From an uncultured Rhodospirillaceae bacterium (GTDB lineage Bacteria; Pseudomonadota; Alphaproteobacteria; Rhodospirillales; Magnetospirillaceae): a stretch of DNA of 64,000 bases. The stretch covers positions 1-64,000 of the forward strand of contig CAIUSV010000017.1 of the NCBI GenBank assembly GCA_903901915.1, written 5' to 3'. Numbering within the stretch: position 1 is the stretch's first letter; each line of letters opens with the position of its first letter. Both the position numbers and the translations under genes were made by a program. The notes beneath the pieces were generated by a model, which saw only the letters and a list, made by a program, of their open reading frames with translations, did no database searches and was not told the DNA's origin. Below are positions 56,592-64,000 of the stretch, piece by piece.

Positions 56592-56906
56592 ATGATGCGG
56601 ATAATTCCGAAGGGAATCGCTTTGATGCTCTTTCTGGCATTGTCCTCCTTCGCCATGGCGCAAGGGACTGCCGCTATCGATAAGAGTTACGAGGCTGCCA
56701 AGGCCGCCGAACTGGAATCGGTGAAGCTGCAACTGTCCTCCGGCTTGGGGGCTACCGCCTTGGTGGAACTGACCGAGGCCGATAGCGCACTTCGCCGCCT
56801 GAAGGAAGCCAAGGCTCCTGATCTGCGCCGCAAGATCGCCACTGAACTGGAATCGGCGCTCACCCGTCTGCACCTCGAAGCCGACAGCGCCGGACTGAAG
56901 AAGTAA
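56592..56906 (+). CDS. Small secreted helical protein of unknown function
   Basis: AGGAGG at 56582-56587 precedes ATG 56592 (or 56595); signal peptide MMRIIPKGIALMLFLALSSFAMAQ; mature part is Ala/Leu/Glu/Lys-rich helix. Confidence 0.8.
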   Translation: MMRIIPKGIALMLFLALSSFAMAQGTAAIDKSYEAAKAAELESVKLQLSSGLGATALVELTEADSALRRLKEAKAPDLRRKIATELESALTRLHLEADSAGLKK

Positions 56907-57022
56907 GGCCGGCTATCTCCGATTTTGTGCATGCAGGAAGACCCAACCGTGGGTCCGAATCATTGTGCTACGATTGTGGTGGTCAATACCAATCACAGGC
57001 AAACTTCGGTAAGAACCAAGCA

Positions 57023-57050
57023 AAGCCGCCCTTCCCAGGGCGGCTTTTTT
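57023..57050 (+). terminator. Rho-independent terminator
   Basis: AAGCCGCCC-ttccca-GGGCGGCTT followed by TTTT; strong GC stem with T tract. Confidence 0.9.
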
Positions 57051-57217
57051 CGTTTTCAGGCCCAACTCGATCATGTTGGCGATATCGCCGATCAGCTCTA
57101 ACTCGGAACCCCCAATCTGGCCAAACGGGTTGCGCCATAGGATATATACAAGCATAGGCCATTTGCCATATTTTAGCCGCAATTCCTATAGAGGCCCCCC
57201 CCTCGTATGGAGGCGAT

Positions 57218-57601
57218 ATGGCGGTATCGGGCAAGACCATTTTGGTGGCGGATGACAATCCTCTGGTGACGCAGCTCCTTGCACATCGCCTTGGCTCGCG
57301 GGGATTCAACGTCGTGGCTGTCGAAGATGGAGTGAAGGCTGTCGAAGCCGCACATCGGTTGATGCCCGACATTCTGGTGCTGGACGGCATGATGCCCGGT
57401 CTTGACGGCTTCGCCGTCATCAAAACCTTGAAGGCGGATGATACGACGGCCTCGATTCCCATTCTGATGCTCAGCTCCTTGAAAGGCGAAAAGGATATTG
57501 TCGGCGCACTGAATGCCGGTGCCTCCGACTATTTGGTTAAGCCCTTCATTCCCGAGGAACTGGTTCTGCGGGTCAAGCGGCTGCTGGACGCGTCCCGGTA
57601 A
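57218..57601 (+). CDS. Stand-alone receiver-domain response regulator
   Basis: KTILVADDNPLVTQLLAHRLGSRGFNVVAVEDG...ILVLDGMMPGLDGF...ILMLSSLKGEKDIVGALNAGASDYLVKPF; ggaggcgat upstream of the ATG. Confidence 0.92.
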   Translation: MAVSGKTILVADDNPLVTQLLAHRLGSRGFNVVAVEDGVKAVEAAHRLMPDILVLDGMMPGLDGFAVIKTLKADDTTASIPILMLSSLKGEKDIVGALNAGASDYLVKPFIPEELVLRVKRLLDASR

Positions 57602-58722
57602 TGGTCCGCTCTTTTCGCTTGGCCGTACTGGCCGGCCTGCTCCTGTCCACCTTGTCGTCGGTGGCCGGTGCGGATTCTTCGCGAGATGCCCTGATGTCCG
57701 AGGCGACCCGCCTGGGTTACGACAATCAGGCGGCGGCCGGCTTGGGGGTGGTGCGCCAGGTGCTGGCGCAATATCCCGACGATGTCGAAGCCCGCATGCT
57801 GGAGGCTCGTCTGCTGGCTTGGTCCGGGCACAATGATGAAGCCGGGGCCGTGGTGTCGCGTCTGCAGGAAGATCATCCGAGAAACGCAGACATTCTGGCT
57901 CTGGCGGGTGATATCTCGTGGTATGGCGGCGACATAGCGACGGCGCATGAACGCTACGAGGGCGCTTTATCCCTGAAGCCGGATCACGGTGATTCCCTGC
58001 AGGGCCTCGCGCGAACGGAGGCTGCCCGCAAAAGGCGCTGGAGGATCGACACCGGCCTGGATATCAGCCGGTTCGGGCCGCAGGGACTGAAAGAATGGCA
58101 AGATAGCAACATTCGCATTGGGTACGCCCCGTCCGATGATACGGAACTTCACGTCGTCGGTTGGCAATCCCATCGTTTCAGTCTGATTGACCGGTACGTG
58201 GAAGTCGGGGCGGATCACCGCTTCCTGCCTTGGCTGCGAGGATCGGCGGCGGTCGGGATGACCCCTGATGCCAGTTTCCTGCCCAAGCGTCGGATCGCTC
58301 TTGGCGGCGCCGTCCGAGTGCGGGATGAGAAGGGATTACTGGATGCCACGTGGCTGTCCCTGGACTGGCAGCATTCCGCCTATCTCAGCGGAACGGTCAG
58401 TTACATTGCCCCTGGATTGCAGCAATACCTGTTCGAAGGACGGGTCTGGATCACGGCCCGCATCCTGCGTGTCGTCAATGAGAACGATAAATCCAATTTG
58501 GGCTATGAAACCCGTGCGGACTGGCAGGCCCTGGATCGGCTCCGCATTTTTTTCGGATATTCCGACGCTCCGGAGACCAACGCCAATATTACCGCCTATA
58601 CCAGCAGCCGGTTCGGCGGCATGGTTATCGGGTTAACGCCCGACATCGACGTCACTCTATCGGGCAGTCGCGGAGATCCCTGGCGCAAGACTGTGGGAGC
58701 CGCTCTGTCGGTGCGGTTCTAG
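57601..58722 (+). CDS. YaiO-like outer-membrane beta-barrel protein with N-terminal TPR-like repeats
   Basis: Signal peptide; TPR-like AAAGLGVVRQVLAQYPDDVEARMLEARLLAWSGHNDEAGAVVSRLQEDHPRNADILALAGDISWYGGDIATAHERYEGALSLKPDH; C-terminal barrel ending GAALSVRF; start overlaps the upstream stop. Confidence 0.8.
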   Translation: MVRSFRLAVLAGLLLSTLSSVAGADSSRDALMSEATRLGYDNQAAAGLGVVRQVLAQYPDDVEARMLEARLLAWSGHNDEAGAVVSRLQEDHPRNADILALAGDISWYGGDIATAHERYEGALSLKPDHGDSLQGLARTEAARKRRWRIDTGLDISRFGPQGLKEWQDSNIRIGYAPSDDTELHVVGWQSHRFSLIDRYVEVGADHRFLPWLRGSAAVGMTPDASFLPKRRIALGGAVRVRDEKGLLDATWLSLDWQHSAYLSGTVSYIAPGLQQYLFEGRVWITARILRVVNENDKSNLGYETRADWQALDRLRIFFGYSDAPETNANITAYTSSRFGGMVIGLTPDIDVTLSGSRGDPWRKTVGAALSVRF

Positions 58723-58724
58723 CC

Positions 58725-59774
58725 ATGACGGCTCTGGCGGTCATATGGCTTGTCAGCTCGGCCTTGGCCGGAGCGTCGCTGCTGTTCATGGCCGGGTTGA
58801 TCGTCCGCCGCGTTTTCATCGACCGCGCGACCGCGCGCCGGGCAGCACGACGCGCCGAACTGCAGGCCCTGGTCATTGCCGCCATTGATTCTGCCTGTTC
58901 CTCTTCCATCCCGCCGGTGACCAGCCAGGATGATCGCCGCATTCTGGCCGAGATCGGGCGCGAATTGGTGGATTTGGTGCGGGGCGAGGATCGCGCCCGC
59001 CTGCTGATCCTGATGGAAGCGAATGGAGTTGTTGAAACGGCGCTGTCCGACATGACGGCCGGTTCAGCCCGTCGCCGGGAGGCTGCCATCGCCCATTTGG
59101 CCCCGTTCAACCGCGATGATGTCCGGTCCGCCCTGTTGAATGCCCTGCGTCGCGACCCGGTTCCAGCCGTTCGCATGAGTGCGGCTTTTGCCCTGGCGGA
59201 GTGGGGGGAGCCGCCTCCCTTGCCTGTTATTGTCGAGGCGCTGGGCGGCTTGGACAATGCGGGGTCCCTTCGCTTGCGTGCCCTGCTGGCACTGGTTGCG
59301 GCCGCGTCGCCGCTGGAACTGGTGGAGTTGATACGGTCCAATGCCAGTCCATCGGTACTGGCGGCCGCCCTTCATGCCCTGGGCCAGAGCGGAACCCTGG
59401 GGGCCATCGATCTTATCCTGGAGGCTACGGCTCATGCTGATGTGACGGTGCGCGCGGAAGCCTTCATGGCTCTTGCCCAGCTTGGGCATCCCGACGCGGA
59501 GAGAGCCATTCTTGGCGGGCTAGCGGATACGGCATGGCAGGTTCGGGGACAGGCGGCCTCGTGCGCGGGCCAGATCGGCTTGATTTCCGCCATACCCGCC
59601 CTGGAAGGCGCGTTGTCTGACCCCCAATGGTGGGTGCGTCTCCGGGTCTGCGAGGCGTTGGGCAAATTAGGGACGGCGGGGATCGACGCACTGAAGCGCA
59701 TCGCGAAAGGTACCGGCCTTGCCGCGCAGACGGCGCAACTGGCTCTGGCGGAAGCCGGAGGCGCGCCATCATGA
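58725..59774 (+). CDS. Membrane-anchored HEAT-repeat protein
   Basis: N-terminal TM segment; repeats such as VRSALLNALRRDPVPAVRMSAAFALAEWG, VTVRAEAFMALAQLGHPDAERAILGGLADTAWQVRGQAASCAGQIG, PQWWVRLRVCEALGKLGTAGIDALKRIA. Confidence 0.85.
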   Translation: MTALAVIWLVSSALAGASLLFMAGLIVRRVFIDRATARRAARRAELQALVIAAIDSACSSSIPPVTSQDDRRILAEIGRELVDLVRGEDRARLLILMEANGVVETALSDMTAGSARRREAAIAHLAPFNRDDVRSALLNALRRDPVPAVRMSAAFALAEWGEPPPLPVIVEALGGLDNAGSLRLRALLALVAAASPLELVELIRSNASPSVLAAALHALGQSGTLGAIDLILEATAHADVTVRAEAFMALAQLGHPDAERAILGGLADTAWQVRGQAASCAGQIGLISAIPALEGALSDPQWWVRLRVCEALGKLGTAGIDALKRIAKGTGLAAQTAQLALAEAGGAPS

Positions 59775-61228
59775 CGGACCTGACGCTTTTCAGCATTGTC
59801 ATGGTTCTGGTGGAACCGGTCTCCTGGGCGGTGATCGCCAGCGGTTTGGCGCAAAATGCCATCTATACGATCCAGCTGCTGTTGGCGTACCGGCACTTGG
59901 CGCGGCGCAGCCACTTCGAGGCCGCCGACAATCTTTGGCGCCAATATGCCGAAGTGGCTCCGCCCATCTCGCTGCTGGTGCCCGCCTATAACGAACAGGC
60001 CACCATCGTGGAAAGTGTGCGGTCGTTGCTGGCGCTACGCTACCCGCATTTTGAAGTGATCGTCATCAATGATGGGTCGAAGGACGGTACGCTTGATGCC
60101 CTGATCACGGGCTTTGATCTGCGGCCGACACGACGATCCTGGGATCAGGCGGTCCCGCACCAGGCGGTTCACGGCATCTATGGCAATCCCGCCTTCCCGT
60201 CCTTGCTGGTGGTGGACAAGGACAATGGGGGAAAGGCCGATGCCTTGAACGCGGGCATCAATATTTCCCGCATGCCGCTGTTCTGCGCCGTGGATGCGGA
60301 TTCGGTTTTGGAATCCGATGCCCTGCTGCGCTGCGTCGAACCGTTCGTCGATGCTCCGGAAGAAACCATCGCGGTGGGCGGAACCATTCGTTTGGCCAAT
60401 GGCTGCACTGTTGCGGACGGGCAGGTGGTCCGGGTGGGGCTGCCCACCACCCTGCTTCCCCTATTTCAAACTATGGAATACCTGCGCGCCTTCTTGATGG
60501 GGCGGCTGGCCTGGAGCGAAATGCGGGCAGTCACCCTGATTTCCGGTGCCTTCGGTATTTTCCGCCGCGATGCGGCCATCGACGTGAACGGCTATCGGCA
60601 TGACACGGTTGGCGAGGATTTCGAGATCATCGTCAAGCTGCACCGCGCCATGATCGCGGCCAAACGGCCCTACGCCGTCCGCTTCGTTCCCGAACCGGTG
60701 TGCTGGACGGAGGCGCCGTCGTCGCTTGCCGTGCTGCGGCGCCAACGCGTGCGCTGGCAACGCGGCGCACTGGAAACGTTCTTTCGCCATCGCACCATGG
60801 CGCTCAGCCCCCGCTATGGCCGGATCGGGCTGCTGGGTTTCGGCCACATGCTGATCGTGGACGTGCTGGGGCCGCCGATCGAGGCTTTGGGCTATATCCT
60901 GCTGCCCTCGCTTTGGCTCGTCGGGTTGCTGGATTCCGCCTATCCGCTGGCTTTCTTCGCCCTGACCTGCGTGTTCGGCATCTTCATCAGCGTGTCGTCG
61001 TTGATTCTGGAGGAACTGGAGCTTCGGCGTTTTCCCCGGGCACGCGACCTGGCGATCCTGTTCGTGATCGCCGTGCTGGAAAATTTCGGCTACCGGCAGA
61101 TTAACACCCTATGGCGGATCGAGGGGTGGTGGCGCTTCCTGCGGGGGACGCGCGGCCAATGGGGAGTCATGACGCGCCAGGGCTTCACCCCTCGCCCGGC
61201 CGACCCGCCATCGAACCGTCTGGACTAG
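59771..61228 (+). CDS. Processive-type family 2 glycosyltransferase (membrane)
   Basis: ISLLVPAYNEQATIVESVRSLLALRYPHFEVIVINDGSKDGT...KADALNAGI...AVDADSVLE...VGEDFEI...RRQRVRWQRGALE (QxxRW). ATG 59771 overlaps the upstream TGA (ATGA). Confidence 0.92.
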   Translation: MTDLTLFSIVMVLVEPVSWAVIASGLAQNAIYTIQLLLAYRHLARRSHFEAADNLWRQYAEVAPPISLLVPAYNEQATIVESVRSLLALRYPHFEVIVINDGSKDGTLDALITGFDLRPTRRSWDQAVPHQAVHGIYGNPAFPSLLVVDKDNGGKADALNAGINISRMPLFCAVDADSVLESDALLRCVEPFVDAPEETIAVGGTIRLANGCTVADGQVVRVGLPTTLLPLFQTMEYLRAFLMGRLAWSEMRAVTLISGAFGIFRRDAAIDVNGYRHDTVGEDFEIIVKLHRAMIAAKRPYAVRFVPEPVCWTEAPSSLAVLRRQRVRWQRGALETFFRHRTMALSPRYGRIGLLGFGHMLIVDVLGPPIEALGYILLPSLWLVGLLDSAYPLAFFALTCVFGIFISVSSLILEELELRRFPRARDLAILFVIAVLENFGYRQINTLWRIEGWWRFLRGTRGQWGVMTRQGFTPRPADPPSNRLD

Positions 61229-61237
61229 GGGATTGTC

Positions 61238-63253
61238 ATGGTCCTAAGCAAACTGGTTTTCGGTAATCATCACTTTGAACCGGGCGATGAATACATCCGG
61301 TTCCAGCATCGCTTCGCGTGCGTACTGCTGTTGTTCAGCACGACGGTCACCAGCATTTTCGTGATTGCCGCCCTGGCTGGCGCCGCTGACCTCCATCCCT
61401 ATTACCTATGGGGAGGGGAGATTTACTGTGTGGTTTTTCTCGGGTGCTATGTGGCGGTCCGCTCTCATCCAGCCCATCTCCCGCGAATCATGGTTCCGGG
61501 AATGCTGGTGTCCTTCTTTCTGGAGGCGATCGCCTTCTTCTACAACACCGCCGACGAGCTGCGCATCCTTTGGTTTCCACTCAGTATTCCCAGCGCCTAT
61601 CTGCTGATCGGTTCTTGGGCAGGCAACCTGTTGACCGCCATTTCCATTGGTTTCGTCATTGTCGCCAATTCCTACCTGCCGGTTCCCTATTCTCCGACGG
61701 CGATCACCACCATCGTCACGGCGACGTTGTACATCGCCGCTGTTTTCCGCGCCTTCGCCGATCGCTCCGTGTCCTTTCACGTTGCCATGGTGGAAGCGCG
61801 CGAGACGGCGGTGATCGCCCACCGGCACGCGGAACAGGCCCTGAAGGAGGTAGCCATGCTGCTGGACAATTCCGGCCAAGGCTTTCTGTTCTTCGGCCCC
61901 GATCTGGTGGTGCACGGACGATACAGCCGCGCCTGTGTTTCGGCCCTTGGCCGGGAGCCTGAAGGACATTCGGTCGATGCCCTGCTGTTCGAGAACGCCC
62001 CCGACACCCGGGCCTTGATGCGCCGAAGCATCGCCAGTGCCTGTGCCGCCTGGGAGGCGGGTACCCCCATCCGGGCGGAGGTCTATCTCTCGCTGCTGCC
62101 ACGCAGCCTGTCCATCGGTGACCATTACCTGTCGGCCCAGTATATCGCTGTCGATGGCGGCGTTATGGTGGTTCTGTCGGACGTGACAGAGCGCAAGCGC
62201 CTGAACGACACCGTGGAGCGCGAGCGCCATCGCATGGAGATGGTGCTGGCGGCCGTGACCGACCAGGATGACTTTTTCGCGGCGGTCGACGACTTTCGAC
62301 GGTTTATCGCCGATGGTGCCGCGGCATGGGGTGACCGAGCACCCTCCGAGCTATACCGGGCCATACACACCTTCAAGGGCACCTTCAGCCAGTTCAGCTT
62401 TGAACGCCTTCCCGCCCAGTTGCACGAGGTGGAAACACAACTGCGCGATCTTGCGGAGATGCCACCCTCTACCCAGGTGGCAGGGATGGTGTTCTCTGTC
62501 GATTGGCTCAACCTGATGGAGGCGGACCTTGCCGTCATCACCCAAGCCTTGGGCGCGGATTTCGTTGAGCGCAGGGGAGTCGTCACCATCGATCCCGAGC
62601 AGGCCATAAGCTTCGAGCGTTTCGCCAACCGCCATCTGCGGGCGGGCGATCTGCCGAATGACGAACAGCCGGTGTTGATGGACCTTTCCCGTATCCGTCA
62701 GGCGTCGCTCAGGCATGCGTTGCTGGATTACGAACGCATGGCGCGTCGTATGGCGGAACGGCTGGGCAAGGAAATCGATCGGTTTGAGGTGTTCGGCACC
62801 GATATCAGAATCGACCCGGATCGCTTTGGTCCTTTCCTGCGTAGTCTGGGTCACGTTTTCCGCAATGCCGTCGACCACGGCATAGAAGCGGCGGATATCC
62901 GCGAGGATGTGGGAAAGCCGCCGGGCGGCGTCATATCTTGTTGTATTGGCAGAACGGCGGACGGAATCGTCGTGGAAATTTCCGATGACGGCGCAGGAAT
63001 CGACGAAGCGGGTTTGCGACTGCGCGCGCGGGATATGGCACTGGAGAACGCACCGTTGGCCGATCTGGTGTTCCACGACGGCCTGTCGAGTCGGAAGGAG
63101 GCCAATCCCTGGTCCGGGCGCGGCGTCGGCATGGCGGCCGTGCAGGCGGCGATTCAAGAGCTTGGCGGCAACATCATCATCGCCACGACCCCAGGTCAGG
63201 GGACGACCTTTACGTTCCGCTTGCCCGCTGAGTCCTGCCAAGTGGCGGCCTGA
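61238..63253 (+). CDS. Membrane-bound CheA-like kinase (multi-TM sensor, HPt, HATPase)
   Basis: Five to six hydrophobic N-terminal segments; PAS-like EVAMLLDNSGQGFLFFGPDLVVHGRYSRAC; HPt AIHTFKGTFSQF (His codon 62366-62368); HATPase HVFRNAVDHGIEAADIRE...EISDDGAGIDEAGL...GRGVGMAAVQAAIQELGG. Confidence 0.85.
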   Translation: MVLSKLVFGNHHFEPGDEYIRFQHRFACVLLLFSTTVTSIFVIAALAGAADLHPYYLWGGEIYCVVFLGCYVAVRSHPAHLPRIMVPGMLVSFFLEAIAFFYNTADELRILWFPLSIPSAYLLIGSWAGNLLTAISIGFVIVANSYLPVPYSPTAITTIVTATLYIAAVFRAFADRSVSFHVAMVEARETAVIAHRHAEQALKEVAMLLDNSGQGFLFFGPDLVVHGRYSRACVSALGREPEGHSVDALLFENAPDTRALMRRSIASACAAWEAGTPIRAEVYLSLLPRSLSIGDHYLSAQYIAVDGGVMVVLSDVTERKRLNDTVERERHRMEMVLAAVTDQDDFFAAVDDFRRFIADGAAAWGDRAPSELYRAIHTFKGTFSQFSFERLPAQLHEVETQLRDLAEMPPSTQVAGMVFSVDWLNLMEADLAVITQALGADFVERRGVVTIDPEQAISFERFANRHLRAGDLPNDEQPVLMDLSRIRQASLRHALLDYERMARRMAERLGKEIDRFEVFGTDIRIDPDRFGPFLRSLGHVFRNAVDHGIEAADIREDVGKPPGGVISCCIGRTADGIVVEISDDGAGIDEAGLRLRARDMALENAPLADLVFHDGLSSRKEANPWSGRGVGMAAVQAAIQELGGNIIIATTPGQGTTFTFRLPAESCQVAA

Positions 63254-63254
63254 A

Positions 63255-63671
63255 ATGACAGGATGCACCATGCTCCCCACCTCTGTTTCGGTTCTTGTCG
63301 TCGATGATTCCCGTGTCGCCCAAAAGCGTTTGGCGGCGCTGCTGGAAGAGTTCGGCTATCAGGTTGTCGGATTGGCCAGTGACGGCGCCGAAGCCGTCGG
63401 CAAGTTCCAGGCCTTGCGGCCGGATATGATCACCATGGATATCACCATGCCGGGAATGGACGGAATTGTCGCGACCAGGCGGATTATGGAAGCCTGCCCG
63501 TCGGCGGTGGTGGTCATGGTGTCGTCCCACGGCCAGGAAGCCATGGTGCTCGACGCTCTCGATGCCGGAGCAAAGGACTACATCATCAAGACAGTTGAAA
63601 AAGAAACGTTGCGTGACACTCTGCAAAAGATTGTGATCCGCCACATCCTGAAGCCGTCCCGGCCAGCCTGA
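63255..63671 (+). CDS. CheY-like response regulator
   Basis: VSVLVVDDSRVAQKRLAALLEEFGYQVVGLASDGAEAVGKFQALRPDMITMDITMPGMDGI...VMVSSHGQEAMVLDALDAGAKDYIIKTVEKETLRDTLQKI. Confidence 0.92.
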   Translation: MTGCTMLPTSVSVLVVDDSRVAQKRLAALLEEFGYQVVGLASDGAEAVGKFQALRPDMITMDITMPGMDGIVATRRIMEACPSAVVVMVSSHGQEAMVLDALDAGAKDYIIKTVEKETLRDTLQKIVIRHILKPSRPA

Positions 63672-63673
63672 TC

Positions 63674-64000
63674 ATGGGCAATCCGGTGAAATGGGCGGCC
63701 TTTCTGCTTTTTCTGGCAGCGCCGCTCATGGCCGTTTCCGCCGAGGTGACCAGCTGGATCGGCTGGTGTCCGACCGCCGATGGCGGAGGGAGGGACGGCC
63801 AGTCCCGGCTTGTTTTCCAGCCGCGGGGCGGGCAACGCTGGCTGACCCTGGGAACAGGTGTCGCGGAGAAAGGGTGCCGGATTAAAAGCCTTCCCATCGC
63901 CGTGAAGCATGTGGCTTGGTTCGGTCCGCTTCCCGGAGGAACGGGGCGGTTCGAGCGGGGCGTCACTCTGCAAGGCCCGCCTAGCCCCGCGAAATTCGAT
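63674..64000 (+). CDS. Putative secreted protein, 3' truncated by window edge
   Basis: Open frame from ATG 63674 to the window end, absent from the ORF track because no stop is reached: MGNPVKWAAFLLFLAAPLMAVSAEVTSWIGWCPTADGGGRDGQSRLVFQPRGGQRWLTLGTG...; signal peptide. Confidence 0.65.
   Translation, partial: MGNPVKWAAFLLFLAAPLMAVSAEVTSWIGWCPTADGGGRDGQSRLVFQPRGGQRWLTLGTGVAEKGCRIKSLPIAVKHVAWFGPLPGGTGRFERGVTLQGPPSPAKFD

Noticed and set aside
1-64000. tRNA, rRNA, prophage structural genes, ABC transporter Walker motifs
   Set aside because: None recognised on reading the sequence and ORF translations. Absence of an ABC ATPase is by eye only and should be confirmed by HMM.

Overview
GC-rich, alphaproteobacterial-looking window; a Rhodospirillales/Magnetospirillum-like origin is a low-confidence impression only. 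(1) Positions 1-38418 hold one uninterrupted + strand ORF, open at the 5' edge, of at least 12,796 aa. It has a FecR-like N-terminal domain, a very long Ala-rich helical region, several tandem-repeat families, RTX-like GGxGNDTL motifs, beta-propeller-like blocks, about 14 LamG/concanavalin-like modules and a type-I-secretion-like C-terminus. (2) A decayed IS630-family transposase lies downstream. (3) Next are a 7TMR-DISM-like sensor kinase and an OmpR-type regulator. (4) These are followed by two tandem paralogous 'LEPRWMFDGA' / DUF4347 / VCBS exoproteins and an apparently coupled cluster: TolC-like lipoprotein, HlyD-like adaptor, GAF-like/HlyD fusion, PqqD-like/M50 metalloprotease/HlyD fusion, and a small secreted helical protein. 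The cluster ends at a strong intrinsic terminator. No ABC ATPase or other obvious energising pump was seen in the window. This cluster is my main candidate for an under-described export/processing system. (5) The last segment (57.2-64 kb) looks like an exopolysaccharide/signalling operon: REC protein, YaiO-like barrel, HEAT protein, processive-type GT2, membrane HPt-HATPase kinase, CheY-like regulator and a truncated secreted protein. A 29-nt near-identical element containing a 10-bp direct repeat precedes both LEPR genes, and a weaker version precedes the regulator gene, suggesting a regulon. All family assignments come from reading motifs by eye; no database search was run.
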